Shown here piece by piece: positions 22,941 to 34,447 of a stretch of DNA of 64,000 nucleotides. The position numbers and the translations under genes were made by a program. Position 1 is the first letter of the stretch. Each line of letters starts with the position of its first letter. Source of the DNA: Mycolicibacterium sp. P1-18 (GTDB lineage Bacteria > Actinomycetota > Actinomycetes > Mycobacteriales > Mycobacteriaceae); assembly GCF_008329535.1 (NCBI RefSeq), contig NZ_NPKR01000002.1, forward strand, positions 620,001-684,000, given 5' to 3'. Below the pieces are notes generated by a model. That model saw only the letters and a list, made by a program, of their open reading frames with translations. It searched no databases and had not been told where the DNA came from.

Positions 22941-23870
22941 GCGGCTGCGCATCGACGCCCACAGCGCGGCCGTGGCGGCCGTGCAGATGGCGGCGCCGGC
23001 GACGTGCACCGCCACCAGGGCGGCGGGCACCCCGGTGAAGAACTGGACGGTGCCGACCATGCCCTGCAGCGCCACCGCCACCAGCAGCACGACGACGCGC
23101 ATCGTCACCGGCCGGGGCGCGCGCACGGCGAGCAACCCGAACGCGAGACCGATCAGCAATGCGAGATAGGCCGCCACCAGGGCGGAGTGCCGGTAGACCA
23201 GCGTGACGATGTCCAGCATCAGCCGGGGCACCGGCGCCTCGATGCTCTTGTCGCCGGCGTGCGGTCCCGCACCGGTCACCATCGTTCCGGTCACCAGCAC
23301 CACCGCCAGGGCGACGCCGCAGAGCGCCGTCAGCTGCCGCAGCGGGTGGGGCACCGACAGGGCGGCCACGCCGTCGTCGGGCTCGCCGATCTTGACGAAC
23401 AGCAGCACCGCCAGCCAGACCATCGCCATGGACACCAGCAGGTGGATCGCGACGGTCCACCACAGCAGCCCCGTGAGCACCGTGATGCCGCCCAGCACGG
23501 CCTGGAGCACCGTCGACGCGGGCATCAGGCAGGCGTAGACGATCACTTCCCGGCGCCGCCGGGCGCGGACCACGGCGAGCACCGCCAGGGCGGCGGTCAG
23601 CACGACGAGGAACGTGATCAGCCGGTTGCCGAACTCGACGGCCTGATGGACGATCGGCACCTCCGCCACGGGGACGGGGACGAAGCTGCCGGGGAAGCAC
23701 TGCGGCCAGGTCGGGCAGCCCAGCCCGGAGGCGGTGACCCGCACGATCGCACCGGTGACGGCGATGCCGCCCTGGGTGAACACGACGGCGGCGGCGATGA
23801 TGCGCTGCGTGCGCAGGCTGGGCAGCGGGAGCACGTCCACGACCCGCAGCAGTGAGCGTCCGACGGCCAT
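22899..23870 (-). CDS. ctaA: Heme A synthase (COX15/CtaA)
   Basis: 323 residues with about eight transmembrane helices. Converts heme O to heme A for cytochrome c oxidase. Visible features are TGAIVRVTASGLGCPTWPQCFPG, with a cysteine pair in the first periplasmic loop. Conserved heme or catalytic positions include His and Glu in VHQAVEFGNR, His in VAIHLLVSMA, VYRHSALVAAYLALLIG and VAVHVAGAA. The ATG at 23870 has TACGAT six bases upstream on its strand. C-terminus overlaps the ATP-grasp-like gene. Confidence 0.94.
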   Translation of the reverse strand: MAVGRSLLRVVDVLPLPSLRTQRIIAAAVVFTQGGIAVTGAIVRVTASGLGCPTWPQCFPGSFVPVPVAEVPIVHQAVEFGNRLITFLVVLTAALAVLAVVRARRRREVIVYACLMPASTVLQAVLGGITVLTGLLWWTVAIHLLVSMAMVWLAVLLFVKIGEPDDGVAALSVPHPLRQLTALCGVALAVVLVTGTMVTGAGPHAGDKSIEAPVPRLMLDIVTLVYRHSALVAAYLALLIGLAFGLLAVRAPRPVTMRVVVLLVAVALQGMVGTVQFFTGVPAALVAVHVAGAAICTAATAALWASMRSRSAVERAEPQPVQG

Positions 23871-23882
23871 GGCCCGATCGTA
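23871..23882 (-). promoter_or_regulatory. Leaderless-type -10 element of ctaA
   Basis: On the minus strand TACGAT (plus 23877-23882) is followed by six bases and the ctaA ATG. No ribosome site is present. Confidence 0.45.
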
Positions 23883-23917
23883 GAGCAGCTCTAACTACAG
23901 GTCGTAGTAGGGGCGGC

Positions 23918-24706
23918 TCAGGTGAAGCGGAACCAGCGCAACGCGCACACCGCGCACAGCGCGCCCCACGCGACCAACACCGCCACCCCGAACCAGTCCA
24001 CCGACATCGTCATGGCCTGTCCGAGCGCCTCGGTCAGCGCGCCCGACGGCGTGAGCCGCGCGATGAAGCGGACCGTCTGCGAGACCACCCCGCCGTCGAC
24101 CTCGCTCTCCAGGGTCAGAGCACCCAGGCCGGCGAACACGAACCACAGCAGGTTGGCGATCGCGAGCACGATCTCGGCCTTGAGCGTGCCGCCGAGCAGC
24201 AGGCCCAACGCGGCGAAGGCAGCCGTGCCGAGCGCGATGATCACCGCGCCGAGCGCAAGCCCGGCGATTGGCGGCCGCCACCCGAGCGCGACGCCGATGG
24301 CACCCAGCAGGATCGACTGCAGGAACACCACGGTCACGACGGCGAGCGACTTGCCGGCGATGATGCCCCAGACGGGGAGGGCCGTCGCACCCAGCCGCTT
24401 GAGCGCGCCGTACCTGCGGTCGAACGCCACCGCGATGGCCTGGCCGGTGAACGCCGTGGAGATCACGGCCAACGCCATGATCGGCGGCGCGAACGTGGCC
24501 GCCCGATTGGGCCCGAACGAGCCCAGCGGCAGCAGGGTCAGTCCGATCAGAAGGGTGATCGGGATGAACATCGTCAGCAGCAGCTGCTCGCCGTTGCGCA
24601 ACAGCAGCTTGAGTTCGAGGCGGAACTGCGCGGCCAGCATGGCCGGCACGCTCGCCGGTCGCGGATCGGGGGTGAACGTGCCCGGCTCGAAGCGGTTGAC
24701 CGTCAC
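23918..24706 (-). CDS. ABC-2 type transporter permease
   Basis: 262 residues, about six membrane helices after a cytoplasmic N-terminus. Typical ABC-2 pattern: QFRLELKLLLRNGEQLLLTMFIPITLLI, then AFDRRYGALKRLGATALPVW, and later hydrophobic helices. The GTG start at 24706 overlaps the ATPase stop as GTGA, so the two are co-translated as an exporter. Substrate unknown. The pair is also overlapped by mptB, suggesting an envelope or lipoglycan-related cargo, but that is inference. In M. tuberculosis these are Rv1457c and Rv1458c by recalled order. Confidence 0.9.
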   Translation of the reverse strand: MTVNRFEPGTFTPDPRPASVPAMLAAQFRLELKLLLRNGEQLLLTMFIPITLLIGLTLLPLGSFGPNRAATFAPPIMALAVISTAFTGQAIAVAFDRRYGALKRLGATALPVWGIIAGKSLAVVTVVFLQSILLGAIGVALGWRPPIAGLALGAVIIALGTAAFAALGLLLGGTLKAEIVLAIANLLWFVFAGLGALTLESEVDGGVVSQTVRFIARLTPSGALTEALGQAMTMSVDWFGVAVLVAWGALCAVCALRWFRFT

Positions 24707-25635
24707 GACCTCAGCTCCCGCCCGGTGATGTCGAGGAACACGTCCTCGAGGCTGCGCTGCTCGACGCGCATGTCGGTGGCCAGCACGTTGAGCCGCGCGC
24801 ACCACGCGGTCACGGTGGCCAGCACCTGCGGGTCGATCAGCCCTTCGACGAGATACTCGCCGGGACTCAACTCGCTGGCCAGGTACGTCTCGGGCAGCGC
24901 GGTGACCAGCAGCGTCAGGTCCAGCTTCGGCGGGGCGGAGAAGCGCAGCTGGTTCTCGGCGCCGCGGCCCATCAGCTCCGCGGGCGTGCCCTTGGCCACG
25001 GCGACGCCGTTGTCGATGATCACCAGGTGGTCGGCGAGCTGCTCGGCCTCGGTGAGCTGATGGGTGGTCAGCACGATCGTCACGCCGTCGCGCCGCAGGC
25101 CGTCGATGAGGTCCCACACCACGATCCGCGCGTGGGCGTCCATCCCGGCGGTCGGCTCGTCGAGGAACACCAGCTCCGGCCGGCCCACGACGGCACACGC
25201 CAGCGCCAGGCGTTGCTGCTGGCCGCCGGAGAGCCGCCGGTAGGTGGTCCTGGCCGCGTCGGTCAGCCCGAGGGTGTCCAGCAGCCACTTCGGATCCAGG
25301 GGGTCGGCCGAGTAGGCGGCGACCAGGTCCAGCATCTCGCCGGCCCGCGCCGCGGGATAGCCGCCGCCACCCTGCAGCATCACCCCGATGCGTTCCCGGA
25401 CCCGCGCGTTGTCGACGACGGGGTCCAGGCCCAGGATCTCGATCGAGCCGGAGTCGGGCTTGACGAAGCCCTCGCACATCTCGACGGTGGTCGTCTTGCC
25501 CGCGCCGTTGGGCCCGAGCAGCGCCAGAACCTCGGCCCGCTGCACGTCCAGGTCGAGTCCGTCCACGGCCGTCGTCGACCCGTAGCGCTTGGTGACGCCG
25601 CGCAACCGCACGGGGGTATCGACACGGGAGGTCAC
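24703..25635 (-). CDS. ABC transporter ATP-binding protein
   Basis: 310 residues, single nucleotide-binding domain: Walker A LLGPNGAGKTTT, Q-loop MLQGGGG, signature LSGGQQQRLALA, Walker B ELVFLDEPTAGMD, and H-loop LTTHQL. A C-terminal ~90-residue accessory segment is typical of DrrA-like or drug/lipid-exporter ATPases. The GTG start overlaps the mptB stop (GTGA) and the stop overlaps the permease start, making a three-gene translationally coupled unit mptB-ATPase-permease. Confidence 0.94.
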   Translation of the reverse strand: MTSRVDTPVRLRGVTKRYGSTTAVDGLDLDVQRAEVLALLGPNGAGKTTTVEMCEGFVKPDSGSIEILGLDPVVDNARVRERIGVMLQGGGGYPAARAGEMLDLVAAYSADPLDPKWLLDTLGLTDAARTTYRRLSGGQQQRLALACAVVGRPELVFLDEPTAGMDAHARIVVWDLIDGLRRDGVTIVLTTHQLTEAEQLADHLVIIDNGVAVAKGTPAELMGRGAENQLRFSAPPKLDLTLLVTALPETYLASELSPGEYLVEGLIDPQVLATVTAWCARLNVLATDMRVEQRSLEDVFLDITGRELRS

Positions 25636-27344
25636 GGTGTCTCAGCGTAGGCGTCGGAGGTGGCGACCGGTGGCACCGGTGGCGCCGAGGCACGGCCGTC
25701 GCCGCCGTCGGTCTGGGGCAGCGGGCGCCAGGGCAGCCGGTTGTAGCTGACGGCGATGAGCAGCGCCACGATGACGGTGCTCGCGATGGTGGCGTCGAAG
25801 ATCTGGAACAGCGCGAACCGGTCGCCGTTCGCCGTCGGCCCGAATATGCCCACGAGCAGCGTCATTGCGATCGCCGTTCCGCGGAACCCCGGCCGCGACG
25901 CCCAGGTGGCCAGGGGGATGATCGCCCACAGCAGGTACCAGGGCTGCACGACGGGTGCCAGCAGGACGGTGACGCCGAGGGCGACGCCGAGCCCGCCGAC
26001 GGGGTGCAACCGACCCCGCAGCACCGACAGCAGAAGCCACGTCACCAGGATTGCGATGATGATCACACCGATGGCGCGGGTGAGTCCGAGCACGGCGGTG
26101 GTGTGGTCACCGAGGCCGAGCAGGTTGCCCACCTGACCGGTGCCGAGCGCGACGAGCGTCGGCGGCGACATCCACGACCGCACCACGTTGGCGGTGCCGA
26201 GGGTGAACAGCCAGCCGAAGCCCAGGCCGCTGCTCCACCCGATCAGCGCCATCACCGCGAGCGCGATCGCCCCCATCGCGGTGCCCGCGACGACCAGCGC
26301 CCGGAACGATCCGCCCCACTTGGCGGCCAGCGCCACCGCCACGAACCCCACGGCCAGCAGCGCAGGCAACTTCACCTGGGAGGCCATCGTGATCAGGACG
26401 GTCCCGGCGATCAGCATGGCCAGCGGTTTCCACCGCAGCCACTCCCCACGGTCGTGCGGCCACCGCAGCGGGCGCGGCACCAGCGGACCGGCGGGGTAGT
26501 TGTCCCTGGTGCGGCTGATGGCGCGCAGGGCGAACTCGGTGCCGGTGAGCATCAGGCCCAGCATCAGCGCCTCGTTGTGAATGCCGGCGACCAGGTGCAT
26601 GAACAGCAGCGGGTTGCACGGGCCGAGCCAGAGGGCGCTGACCTCGGCGACGCCGCACCGGCGGGCGAGCCGCGGGGTGGCCCAGACGATCATCCCCACG
26701 CCGACCAGCACGACGAGGCGGTGACACAGCACCGCGGCGACGATGTTGTCGCCGGTGATCTCCGAGATGCCCCGGCCGATCCACAGGAACAGGGGGCCGT
26801 AGGGCGCCGGAGTGTCGCGCCAGAGGCTGGGTACCGACAGGGTGAAGACGTGGTCCAGACCCAGTCCCGGTGCGGGCCCGACGCGGTACGGGTCCAGGCC
26901 GAGCCGGGCGATCTGGCTCTGCGCCAGATAGGAGTAGACGTCCTTGCTGTACATCGGTGGGGCGAAGAGCAGCGGCAACGCCCAGATGAGCAGCGTGCGG
27001 TCCAGCTGGCTGCGCGACATGCGGCGGCTGCCGAGGGCGAACCGGCCCAGCATCAGCCACGCGAGCGCCATCATGACCGCACCGGTCGTCGTCATGGTCA
27101 GCGACACCGTCTGGATGCGGGAGGGCAGGTTCAGCAGGCGCACCCCGAAGGTCGGATCCTGCACCACCGGCCGCGCGCCCGCGCCCAGCGCACCGATGGC
27201 CATCAGCACCGTGCCGGTGGCGCCGAAGACCCGCGTCCGGCGCAGGAACGCCACCTCCGACGCGATCAGCGGCGACCCCACCGTCGACTCGTCGGCATGC
27301 CACCGCGCGACGGCGGTGCTCAGCGACGGTCGGCGGGCAGCCAT
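25632..27344 (-). CDS. mptB: Alpha-(1->6)-mannopyranosyltransferase B-like, membrane GT-C enzyme
   Basis: 570 residues, with about 12 or more membrane helices. MptB uses polyprenyl-phosphomannose to start the alpha-1,6-mannan backbone of lipomannan and lipoarabinomannan. GT-C features are the acidic extracytoplasmic loop after the second helix in MYSKDVYSYLAQSQIARLG, PYGPLFLWIGRGIS, and the many hydrophobic spans. The ATG at 27344 is supported by TACGCT six bases upstream. Place beside sufR and the ABC pair matches Rv1459c in M. tuberculosis. The C-terminal tail is Pro/Ala-rich. Confidence 0.88.
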   Translation of the reverse strand: MAARRPSLSTAVARWHADESTVGSPLIASEVAFLRRTRVFGATGTVLMAIGALGAGARPVVQDPTFGVRLLNLPSRIQTVSLTMTTTGAVMMALAWLMLGRFALGSRRMSRSQLDRTLLIWALPLLFAPPMYSKDVYSYLAQSQIARLGLDPYRVGPAPGLGLDHVFTLSVPSLWRDTPAPYGPLFLWIGRGISEITGDNIVAAVLCHRLVVLVGVGMIVWATPRLARRCGVAEVSALWLGPCNPLLFMHLVAGIHNEALMLGLMLTGTEFALRAISRTRDNYPAGPLVPRPLRWPHDRGEWLRWKPLAMLIAGTVLITMASQVKLPALLAVGFVAVALAAKWGGSFRALVVAGTAMGAIALAVMALIGWSSGLGFGWLFTLGTANVVRSWMSPPTLVALGTGQVGNLLGLGDHTTAVLGLTRAIGVIIIAILVTWLLLSVLRGRLHPVGGLGVALGVTVLLAPVVQPWYLLWAIIPLATWASRPGFRGTAIAMTLLVGIFGPTANGDRFALFQIFDATIASTVIVALLIAVSYNRLPWRPLPQTDGGDGRASAPPVPPVATSDAYAETP

Positions 27345-27356
27345 CAGTGCAGCGTA
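27345..27356 (-). promoter_or_regulatory. Leaderless-type -10 element of mptB
   Basis: On the minus strand TACGCT (plus 27351-27356) is followed by six bases and the mptB ATG. It drives mptB and probably the ABC pair, away from the divergent suf operon. Confidence 0.5.
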
Positions 27357-27408
27357 GTAAGTCGACCATCTAAGGGTCGCCTTGCTAGACCCATATCTGG
27401 AATTCCGA

Positions 27409-27423
27409 CACAATGGTGTTGTG
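27409..27423 (+). promoter_or_regulatory. Inverted repeat over the sufR start, candidate SufR operator
   Basis: CACAA at 27409-27413 and TTGTG at 27419-27423 form a perfect 5-base inverted repeat with a 5-base spacer. The right arm includes the GTG start codon of sufR. SufR orthologues repress their own operon through short dyads of this size; binding here is inferred from position and symmetry. Confidence 0.5.
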
Positions 27424-28179
27424 AAAATCCGAACGGAGACCCTTGCTGCCGGTGGGCCGTCCACCGGCACGGCGTCGACGTCCGACGGACACACCCGCCG
27501 CGCCATCGTGCAACTGCTCCTCGAGGGCCCGACGACCGCCGGTGACGTCGGCGAGCGGCTGGGCATCTCCGCGGCCGGGGTGCGCCGTCACCTCGACGCA
27601 CTGGTCGACGGCGGCGACGCCGAATCCGTCGCCGCGGCCTCCTGGCAGCACCACGGCCGGGGACGTCCCGCCAAGCGGTACCGGCTCACCGCGGCCGGCC
27701 GGGCGAAGCTCGACCACGCCTACGACGACCTGGCCGTAGCCGCCATGCGGCAGCTGCGCGAGGTCGGCGGTGACGACGCCATCCGCACCTTCGCGCGCCG
27801 CCGCATCGACACCATCCTCGCGGGAGTAACCCCGGGCGCCGGTGACGTTGTACGAGGTGCCGATCGGGTCGCGTCCGCGCTGACGGAGGCTGGTTACGCC
27901 ACCACCACCACGCGGGTGACGGGTCCGATCGACGGCGTGCAGATCTGTCAGCACCACTGTCCGGTGTCCCACGTCGCCGAGGAATTCCCCGAACTCTGCG
28001 AAGCGGAGCGGGAAGCCTTCTCCGACATCCTGGGTACCCACGTGCAGAGGCTGGCGACCATCGTCAACGGCGACTGCGCGTGCACCACGCACGTTCCGCT
28101 CGTCCCCGAACCCGCCCGGCGCACGGCCCGCGCCGAATCCCGTCCATCAGCCATCGAGAATCAAGGAGCGTCGACATGA
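27421..28179 (+). CDS. sufR: SufR, Fe-S-sensing ArsR/winged-helix repressor of the suf operon
   Basis: 252 residues. The N-terminal winged helix (~25-95) includes [20 protein letters not shown] and [18 protein letters not shown], followed by [13 protein letters not shown]-terminal cysteines suited to bind a 4Fe-4S cluster are Cys176, Cys180, Cys193, Cys219 and Cys221. Represses the operon when the cluster is intact. The GTG at 27421 lies inside an inverted repeat; a TTG at 27382 would add 13 residues but lacks support. Its stop overlaps the sufB start (ATGA). Confidence 0.92.
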   Translation: MKIRTETLAAGGPSTGTASTSDGHTRRAIVQLLLEGPTTAGDVGERLGISAAGVRRHLDALVDGGDAESVAAASWQHHGRGRPAKRYRLTAAGRAKLDHAYDDLAVAAMRQLREVGGDDAIRTFARRRIDTILAGVTPGAGDVVRGADRVASALTEAGYATTTTRVTGPIDGVQICQHHCPVSHVAEEFPELCEAEREAFSDILGTHVQRLATIVNGDCACTTHVPLVPEPARRTARAESRPSAIENQGAST

Positions 28180-29609
28180 CGACCACACCTGAAGCGCCTC
28201 AGCTGACCCAAGAGGAGACCATCGCCTCGCTGGGTACCTACGGCTACGGCTGGTCGGACTCCGACGTCGCCGGCGCCAGCGCGCAGCGCGGACTGTCCGA
28301 AGCCGTCGTGCGGGACATCTCCGCCAAGAAGAGCGAACCCGAGTGGATGCTCGAGATGCGGCTCAAGGCGTTGCGCACCTTCGACAAGAAGCCGATGCCG
28401 AACTGGGGCTCGGACCTCGAGGGCATCTTCTTCGACAACATCAAGTACTTCGTGCGCTCCAGCGAGAAGCAGGCCGCCACGTGGGACGACCTGCCCGCCG
28501 ACATCAAGAACACCTACGACCGCCTCGGCATCCCCGAGGCCGAGAAGCAGCGCCTGGTGTCCGGCGTCGCGGCCCAGTACGAGTCCGAGGTGGTCTACCA
28601 CTCGATCCGCGAGGATCTCGAGGCGCTCGGCGTCATCTTCCTCGACACCGACTCCGCCCTGAAGCAGCATCCCGAGCTGTTCCAGAAGTACTTCGGCACC
28701 GTGATCCCGGCCGGGGACAACAAGTTCTCCGCGCTCAACACCGCGGTGTGGTCGGGCGGGTCGTTCATCTACGTCCCCAAGGGCGTCCACGTCGACATCC
28801 CGCTGCAGGCCTACTTCCGGATCAACACCGAGAACATGGGCCAGTTCGAGCGCACGCTGATCATCGTCGACGAGGATGCCTACGTGCACTACGTCGAGGG
28901 CTGCACGGCGCCGATCTACAAGAGCGACTCGCTGCACTCCGCCGTCGTCGAGATCATCGTCAAGCCCGGCGGCCGGTGCCGCTACACGACCATCCAGAAC
29001 TGGTCGAACAACGTCTACAACCTGGTCACCAAGCGGGCGCGCGCCGAGGCCGGCGCCACCATGGAGTGGGTCGACGGCAACATCGGCTCCAAGGTCACCA
29101 TGAAGTACCCGGCCGTGTGGATGACCGGTGAGCACGCCAAGGGCGAGGTGCTCTCGGTGGCGTTCGCCGGCGAGGGCCAGCACCAGGACACCGGCGCCAA
29201 GATGCTGCACCTGGCACCCAACACGTCGAGCAACATCGTGTCCAAGTCCGTCGCCCGCGGCGGTGGCCGGGCCTCCTACCGCGGCCTGGTGCAGATCAAC
29301 AAGGGCGCCCACGGTTCCCGGTCCAGCGTGAAGTGCGATGCGCTGCTGGTCGACTCGATCAGCCGCAGCGACACCTACCCCTACGTCGACATCCGCGAGG
29401 ACGACGTCACGATGGGCCACGAGGCCACCGTGTCCAAGGTCAGCGCCGATCAGCTCTTCTACCTGATGAGCCGCGGCATGACCGAGGACGAGGCCATGGC
29501 CATGGTGGTGCGCGGCTTCGTCGAGCCGATCGCCAAGGAGCTGCCGATGGAGTACGCCCTTGAGCTCAACCGGCTGATCGAACTGCAGATGGAAGGGGCC
29601 GTTGGGTGA
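28176..29609 (+). CDS. sufB: Fe-S cluster assembly scaffold SufB
   Basis: 477 residues, uninterrupted. SufB is the scaffold of the SufBCD complex on which Fe-S clusters form. Recognisable parts are [41 protein letters not shown], the Cys-containing [17 protein letters not shown], and the C-terminal [20 protein letters not shown]. tuberculosis SufB carries an intein; this copy does not. ATG overlaps the sufR stop; stop overlaps the sufD start, so the operon is translationally coupled. Confidence 0.97.
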   Translation: MTTTPEAPQLTQEETIASLGTYGYGWSDSDVAGASAQRGLSEAVVRDISAKKSEPEWMLEMRLKALRTFDKKPMPNWGSDLEGIFFDNIKYFVRSSEKQAATWDDLPADIKNTYDRLGIPEAEKQRLVSGVAAQYESEVVYHSIREDLEALGVIFLDTDSALKQHPELFQKYFGTVIPAGDNKFSALNTAVWSGGSFIYVPKGVHVDIPLQAYFRINTENMGQFERTLIIVDEDAYVHYVEGCTAPIYKSDSLHSAVVEIIVKPGGRCRYTTIQNWSNNVYNLVTKRARAEAGATMEWVDGNIGSKVTMKYPAVWMTGEHAKGEVLSVAFAGEGQHQDTGAKMLHLAPNTSSNIVSKSVARGGGRASYRGLVQINKGAHGSRSSVKCDALLVDSISRSDTYPYVDIREDDVTMGHEATVSKVSADQLFYLMSRGMTEDEAMAMVVRGFVEPIAKELPMEYALELNRLIELQMEGAVG

Positions 29610-30808
29610 CGCAGGACCTGACAGCTGCCGTCGAAGGCGCCGCCAAGCCAGGCTCGGCACTCGCCGGTGCGACCAAGGGCGAGCAGTTCAGCTCGTTCGA
29701 CGTCGCCGCGTTCGAGGTGCCCGGCGGTCGTGACGAGCTGTGGCGGTTCACCCCGCTGAAGCGACTGCGCGGTCTGCACGACGGATCGGCCCCCGCCACC
29801 GGCTCCGCGACCGTCGAGGTCGGCGAGCGCGCGGGTGTGACGGTGGAGACCGTCGGCCGCGGTGACGAACGGCTCGGACAGGGCGGCGTGCCCGCCGACC
29901 GCGTTGCGGCGCAAGCGTTCTCGTCGTTCGAGTCGGCCACCGTCGTCACGGTCGGCCGCGAGGTCGAGGTGGCCGAGCCCATCGAGATCGTCGTCACCGG
30001 ACCAGGTGAGGGCGCCACCGCCTACGGACACCTGCAGATTCGTCTCGAGGCCATGGCGCGGGCCACCGTCGTCGTCGACCTGCGAGGCAGCGGCGTCTAC
30101 GCCGACAACGTCGAGCTCATCGTCGGCGACGCCGCGAATCTCGGCGTCATCTGGATCGCCGACTGGGCCGACGACACGGTGCACGTCAGCGCGCATCACG
30201 CGAAGCTCGGCAAGGACTCGGTGCTGGGACACGTCAACGTGACCCTCGGCGGCAACGTCGTGCGCACCTCGACCACCGTGCGGTACACCGGCCCCGGCGG
30301 CGACGCCAAGCTGCTGGGCACCTACTTCGCCGACGACGGACAGCACTTCGAGTCGCGCCTTCTGGTCGACCACTCGCAGCCCAACTGCAAGTCCGACGTC
30401 CTGTACAAGGGTGCGCTGCAAGGCGATCCGGACTCCGACCGGCCGGACGCACACACCGTCTGGGTGGGCGACGTCCTGATCCGCGCGGAAGCCACCGGCA
30501 CCGACACCTACGAAGCCAACCGCAACCTGGTGCTCACCGACGGCGCGCGCGCCGACTCGGTGCCCAACCTTGAGATCGAGACCGGTGAGATCGTCGGCGC
30601 CGGGCACGCGAGTGCCACCGGTCGTTTCGACGACGAGCAGTTGTTCTACCTACGGGCCCGCGGGATCCCGGAGGAGCAGGCGCGACGCCTCGTGGTGCGC
30701 GGCTTCTTCGGCGAGATCATCGCCAAGATCGCCGTCCCCGCGGTACGCGAGCGCCTCACCGAAGCCATTGAACGAGAACTAGCCATCACGGAAGCAAGAG
30801 ACAGCTGA
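29606..30808 (+). CDS. sufD: Fe-S cluster assembly protein SufD
   Basis: 400 residues. SufD pairs with SufB and SufC and is needed for iron delivery. It has the beta-helix core seen in SufB ([33 protein letters not shown] region, ~230-275). It ends with the shared [26 protein letters not shown] motif. The GTG start at 29606 overlaps the sufB stop codon (GTGA). The N-terminal ~60 residues ([23 protein letters not shown]) are typical of actinobacterial SufD. Confidence 0.96.
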   Translation: MTQDLTAAVEGAAKPGSALAGATKGEQFSSFDVAAFEVPGGRDELWRFTPLKRLRGLHDGSAPATGSATVEVGERAGVTVETVGRGDERLGQGGVPADRVAAQAFSSFESATVVTVGREVEVAEPIEIVVTGPGEGATAYGHLQIRLEAMARATVVVDLRGSGVYADNVELIVGDAANLGVIWIADWADDTVHVSAHHAKLGKDSVLGHVNVTLGGNVVRTSTTVRYTGPGGDAKLLGTYFADDGQHFESRLLVDHSQPNCKSDVLYKGALQGDPDSDRPDAHTVWVGDVLIRAEATGTDTYEANRNLVLTDGARADSVPNLEIETGEIVGAGHASATGRFDDEQLFYLRARGIPEEQARRLVVRGFFGEIIAKIAVPAVRERLTEAIERELAITEARDS

Positions 30809-30809
30809 T

Positions 30810-32832
<2,023 letters not shown>

Positions 32833-32838
32833 GCTGCC

Positions 32839-33327
32839 GTGCGAATGGAACAGATGTACCAGGAAGTGATCCTGGACCACTACAAGCATCCGCATCACCG
32901 CGGACTGCGTGAGCCGTTCGCGGCGGAGGTCCACCACGTCAACCCCACCTGTGGCGACGAGGTGACGCTGCGCGTCACGTTGTCCGAGGACGGCGAGACC
33001 GTCGTGGACGTCTCCTACGACGGACAGGGCTGTTCGATCAGTCAGGCGGCGACGTCGGTGCTCACCGACCAGGTGATCGGCCAGAGCGTGGGCGCGGCGC
33101 TGAAGACCGTCGCCGCGTTCTCCGAGATGATCTCCTCCCGGGGCAACATCGACGGCGACGAAGACGTCATCGGCGACGGCATCGCCTTCGCCGGGGTGGC
33201 GAAGTACCCGGCGCGGGTGAAGTGCGCGCTGCTGGGCTGGATGGCGTTCAAGGCAGCCCTGGCCGAGGCCAGGCCGATGGACCAAGCGCTGGCTCCGGCC
33301 GGCGACGACGAGGAGGAACGACGATGA
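32839..33327 (+). CDS. sufU: SufU sulfur-transfer protein
   Basis: 162 residues, IscU-like fold. SufU is the zinc-dependent sulfur acceptor for SufS in Gram-positive and actinobacterial Suf systems. The three metal/sulfur cysteines are in NPTCGDEV, GQGCSISQAA and VKCALLGW; the extra region between the second and third cysteines (ISSRGNIDGDEDVIG) is typical of SufU. GTG 32839 or the ATG at 32845 could be the start. Stop overlaps the sufT start (ATGA). Confidence 0.95.
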   Translation: MRMEQMYQEVILDHYKHPHHRGLREPFAAEVHHVNPTCGDEVTLRVTLSEDGETVVDVSYDGQGCSISQAATSVLTDQVIGQSVGAALKTVAAFSEMISSRGNIDGDEDVIGDGIAFAGVAKYPARVKCALLGWMAFKAALAEARPMDQALAPAGDDEEERR

Positions 33328-33668
33328 GCGACACCGTGAGTGACGAAGTGCTGGCCGACCTCGAAGAGGCCATGCGCGACGTGGTGGACCCCGAGCTGGG
33401 CATCAACGTCGTCGACCTCGGGCTGGTCTACGGACTGAACATCGAGGAGGGCGACGCCGGTGCGAAGGTCGCGTTGATAGACATGACGCTGACCTCGGCC
33501 GCCTGCCCGTTGACCGACGTGATCGAGGACCAGTCGCGCACCGCGCTGGTCGGCTCGGGGCTGGTCAACGAAATCAAGATCAACTGGGTGTGGAACCCGC
33601 CGTGGGGCCCGGACAAGATCACCGAGGACGGGCGCGAGCAGCTCAGGGCGCTCGGCTTCACGGTCTGA
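33324..33668 (+). CDS. sufT: SufT, MIP18/DUF59 family Fe-S maturation factor
   Basis: 114 residues with the DUF59 core: EEAMRDVVDPELGINVVDLGLVYG, DMTLTSAACPLTDVIEDQ (conserved Cys), and NWVWNPPWGPDKITEDGREQLRALG. SufT acts in cluster maturation or transfer to targets. Last gene of the seven-gene suf operon; ATG overlaps the sufU stop. Three bases separate its stop from the stop of the convergent lipoprotein. Confidence 0.93.
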   Translation: MSDTVSDEVLADLEEAMRDVVDPELGINVVDLGLVYGLNIEEGDAGAKVALIDMTLTSAACPLTDVIEDQSRTALVGSGLVNEIKINWVWNPPWGPDKITEDGREQLRALGFTV

Positions 33669-33671
33669 CCG

Positions 33672-34361
33672 TCAGCCGCCTTGGCGCTTGCCCTGCGGGC
33701 ACTGTCCGTTGACCGACGGCCGGACGCCGACGTTCTGGGCGTCCAGGTTGCCGTCGCCGTCGGTGGTGCCGCGTGCCGTGAGGCACTGGCCTACCGCGAT
33801 GGCCGCCGGGGTCGCCTTGCTACGGGTCGCGTACCGCGTGGCGGGGGTCACCGTGACGGTCACGTTCGCGGGTTGCGACGCCTCGGTCACCGCGACCTGA
33901 CTGCCCTTGATGGACGCCACGGTGCCGACCACGGCCCTGCCGCCCGAGCCGGCGTGGCCGCACCGGCCGTCGTCGGCCGCGCCGAACTGCACCGAGGCAG
34001 CGGTCACGGCGGGTGGCGCGCCGCCATTCTTGGTGGGACGCACCACCACGCAGTCACCGACGGCGACGTTGGTCAGCTGACCCGGCGTGGTCTGGGTGAC
34101 GCGGGTCGACGGCGAGACGACGACGGTGTGGGCGCCCGCCGGCCCGGTCAGGGTGACGGTGCCGCCGGACACGGTGGCGACCAGTCCAGAGGCGTGATCC
34201 TTGCCTGCCGCGGGGGCCGCACCCGAACTCGACGAGGTGCTCGTCGACGGGGCGGATGCGGTCGGGGAGGTGTCCGACGACCCGCAGGCCGCCAGCGCCG
34301 ACGCTGCCAGGCCGATGAGGATGATTGCGCCGCAACGGGTTCGGCGAGCTGAGATGTCCAT
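33672..34361 (-). CDS. Lipoprotein with DUF5666-like repeats
   Basis: 229 residues. The N-terminal signal ends in the lipobox LAAC (Cys26), so the protein should be lipid-anchored outside the membrane. A Ser/Thr-rich linker follows (~27-55). Two similar beta-rich halves come after: SGLVATVSGGTVTLTG with VAVGDCVVVRPT, and VVGTVASIKGSQVAVTE with IAVGQCLTARGT. Each half ends in a cysteine-containing 'VGxC' element, as in DUF5666 proteins. Function unknown. It converges on the suf operon. Confidence 0.8.
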   Translation of the reverse strand: MDISARRTRCGAIILIGLAASALAACGSSDTSPTASAPSTSTSSSSGAAPAAGKDHASGLVATVSGGTVTLTGPAGAHTVVVSPSTRVTQTTPGQLTNVAVGDCVVVRPTKNGGAPPAVTAASVQFGAADDGRCGHAGSGGRAVVGTVASIKGSQVAVTEASQPANVTVTVTPATRYATRSKATPAAIAVGQCLTARGTTDGDGNLDAQNVGVRPSVNGQCPQGKRQGG

Positions 34362-34434
34362 GGCCCTACGGTGCAGGCCCTGACTGTCGCCGGGCTGGTG
34401 CGGCGATGTGAGGTCGCTACCAAGCCGTGTGACC

Positions 34435-34447
34435 TACGCTGGCACCG
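34435..34447 (+). promoter_or_regulatory. Leaderless-type -10 element
   Basis: TACGCT at 34435-34440 lies seven bases before the ATG at 34448. No ribosome site precedes the start. Confidence 0.45.

Noticed and set aside
27382..27420. Earlier TTG start for sufR
   Set aside because: Would add 13 residues unlike the family and place the start before the inverted repeat; the GTG at 27421 fits the domain better.
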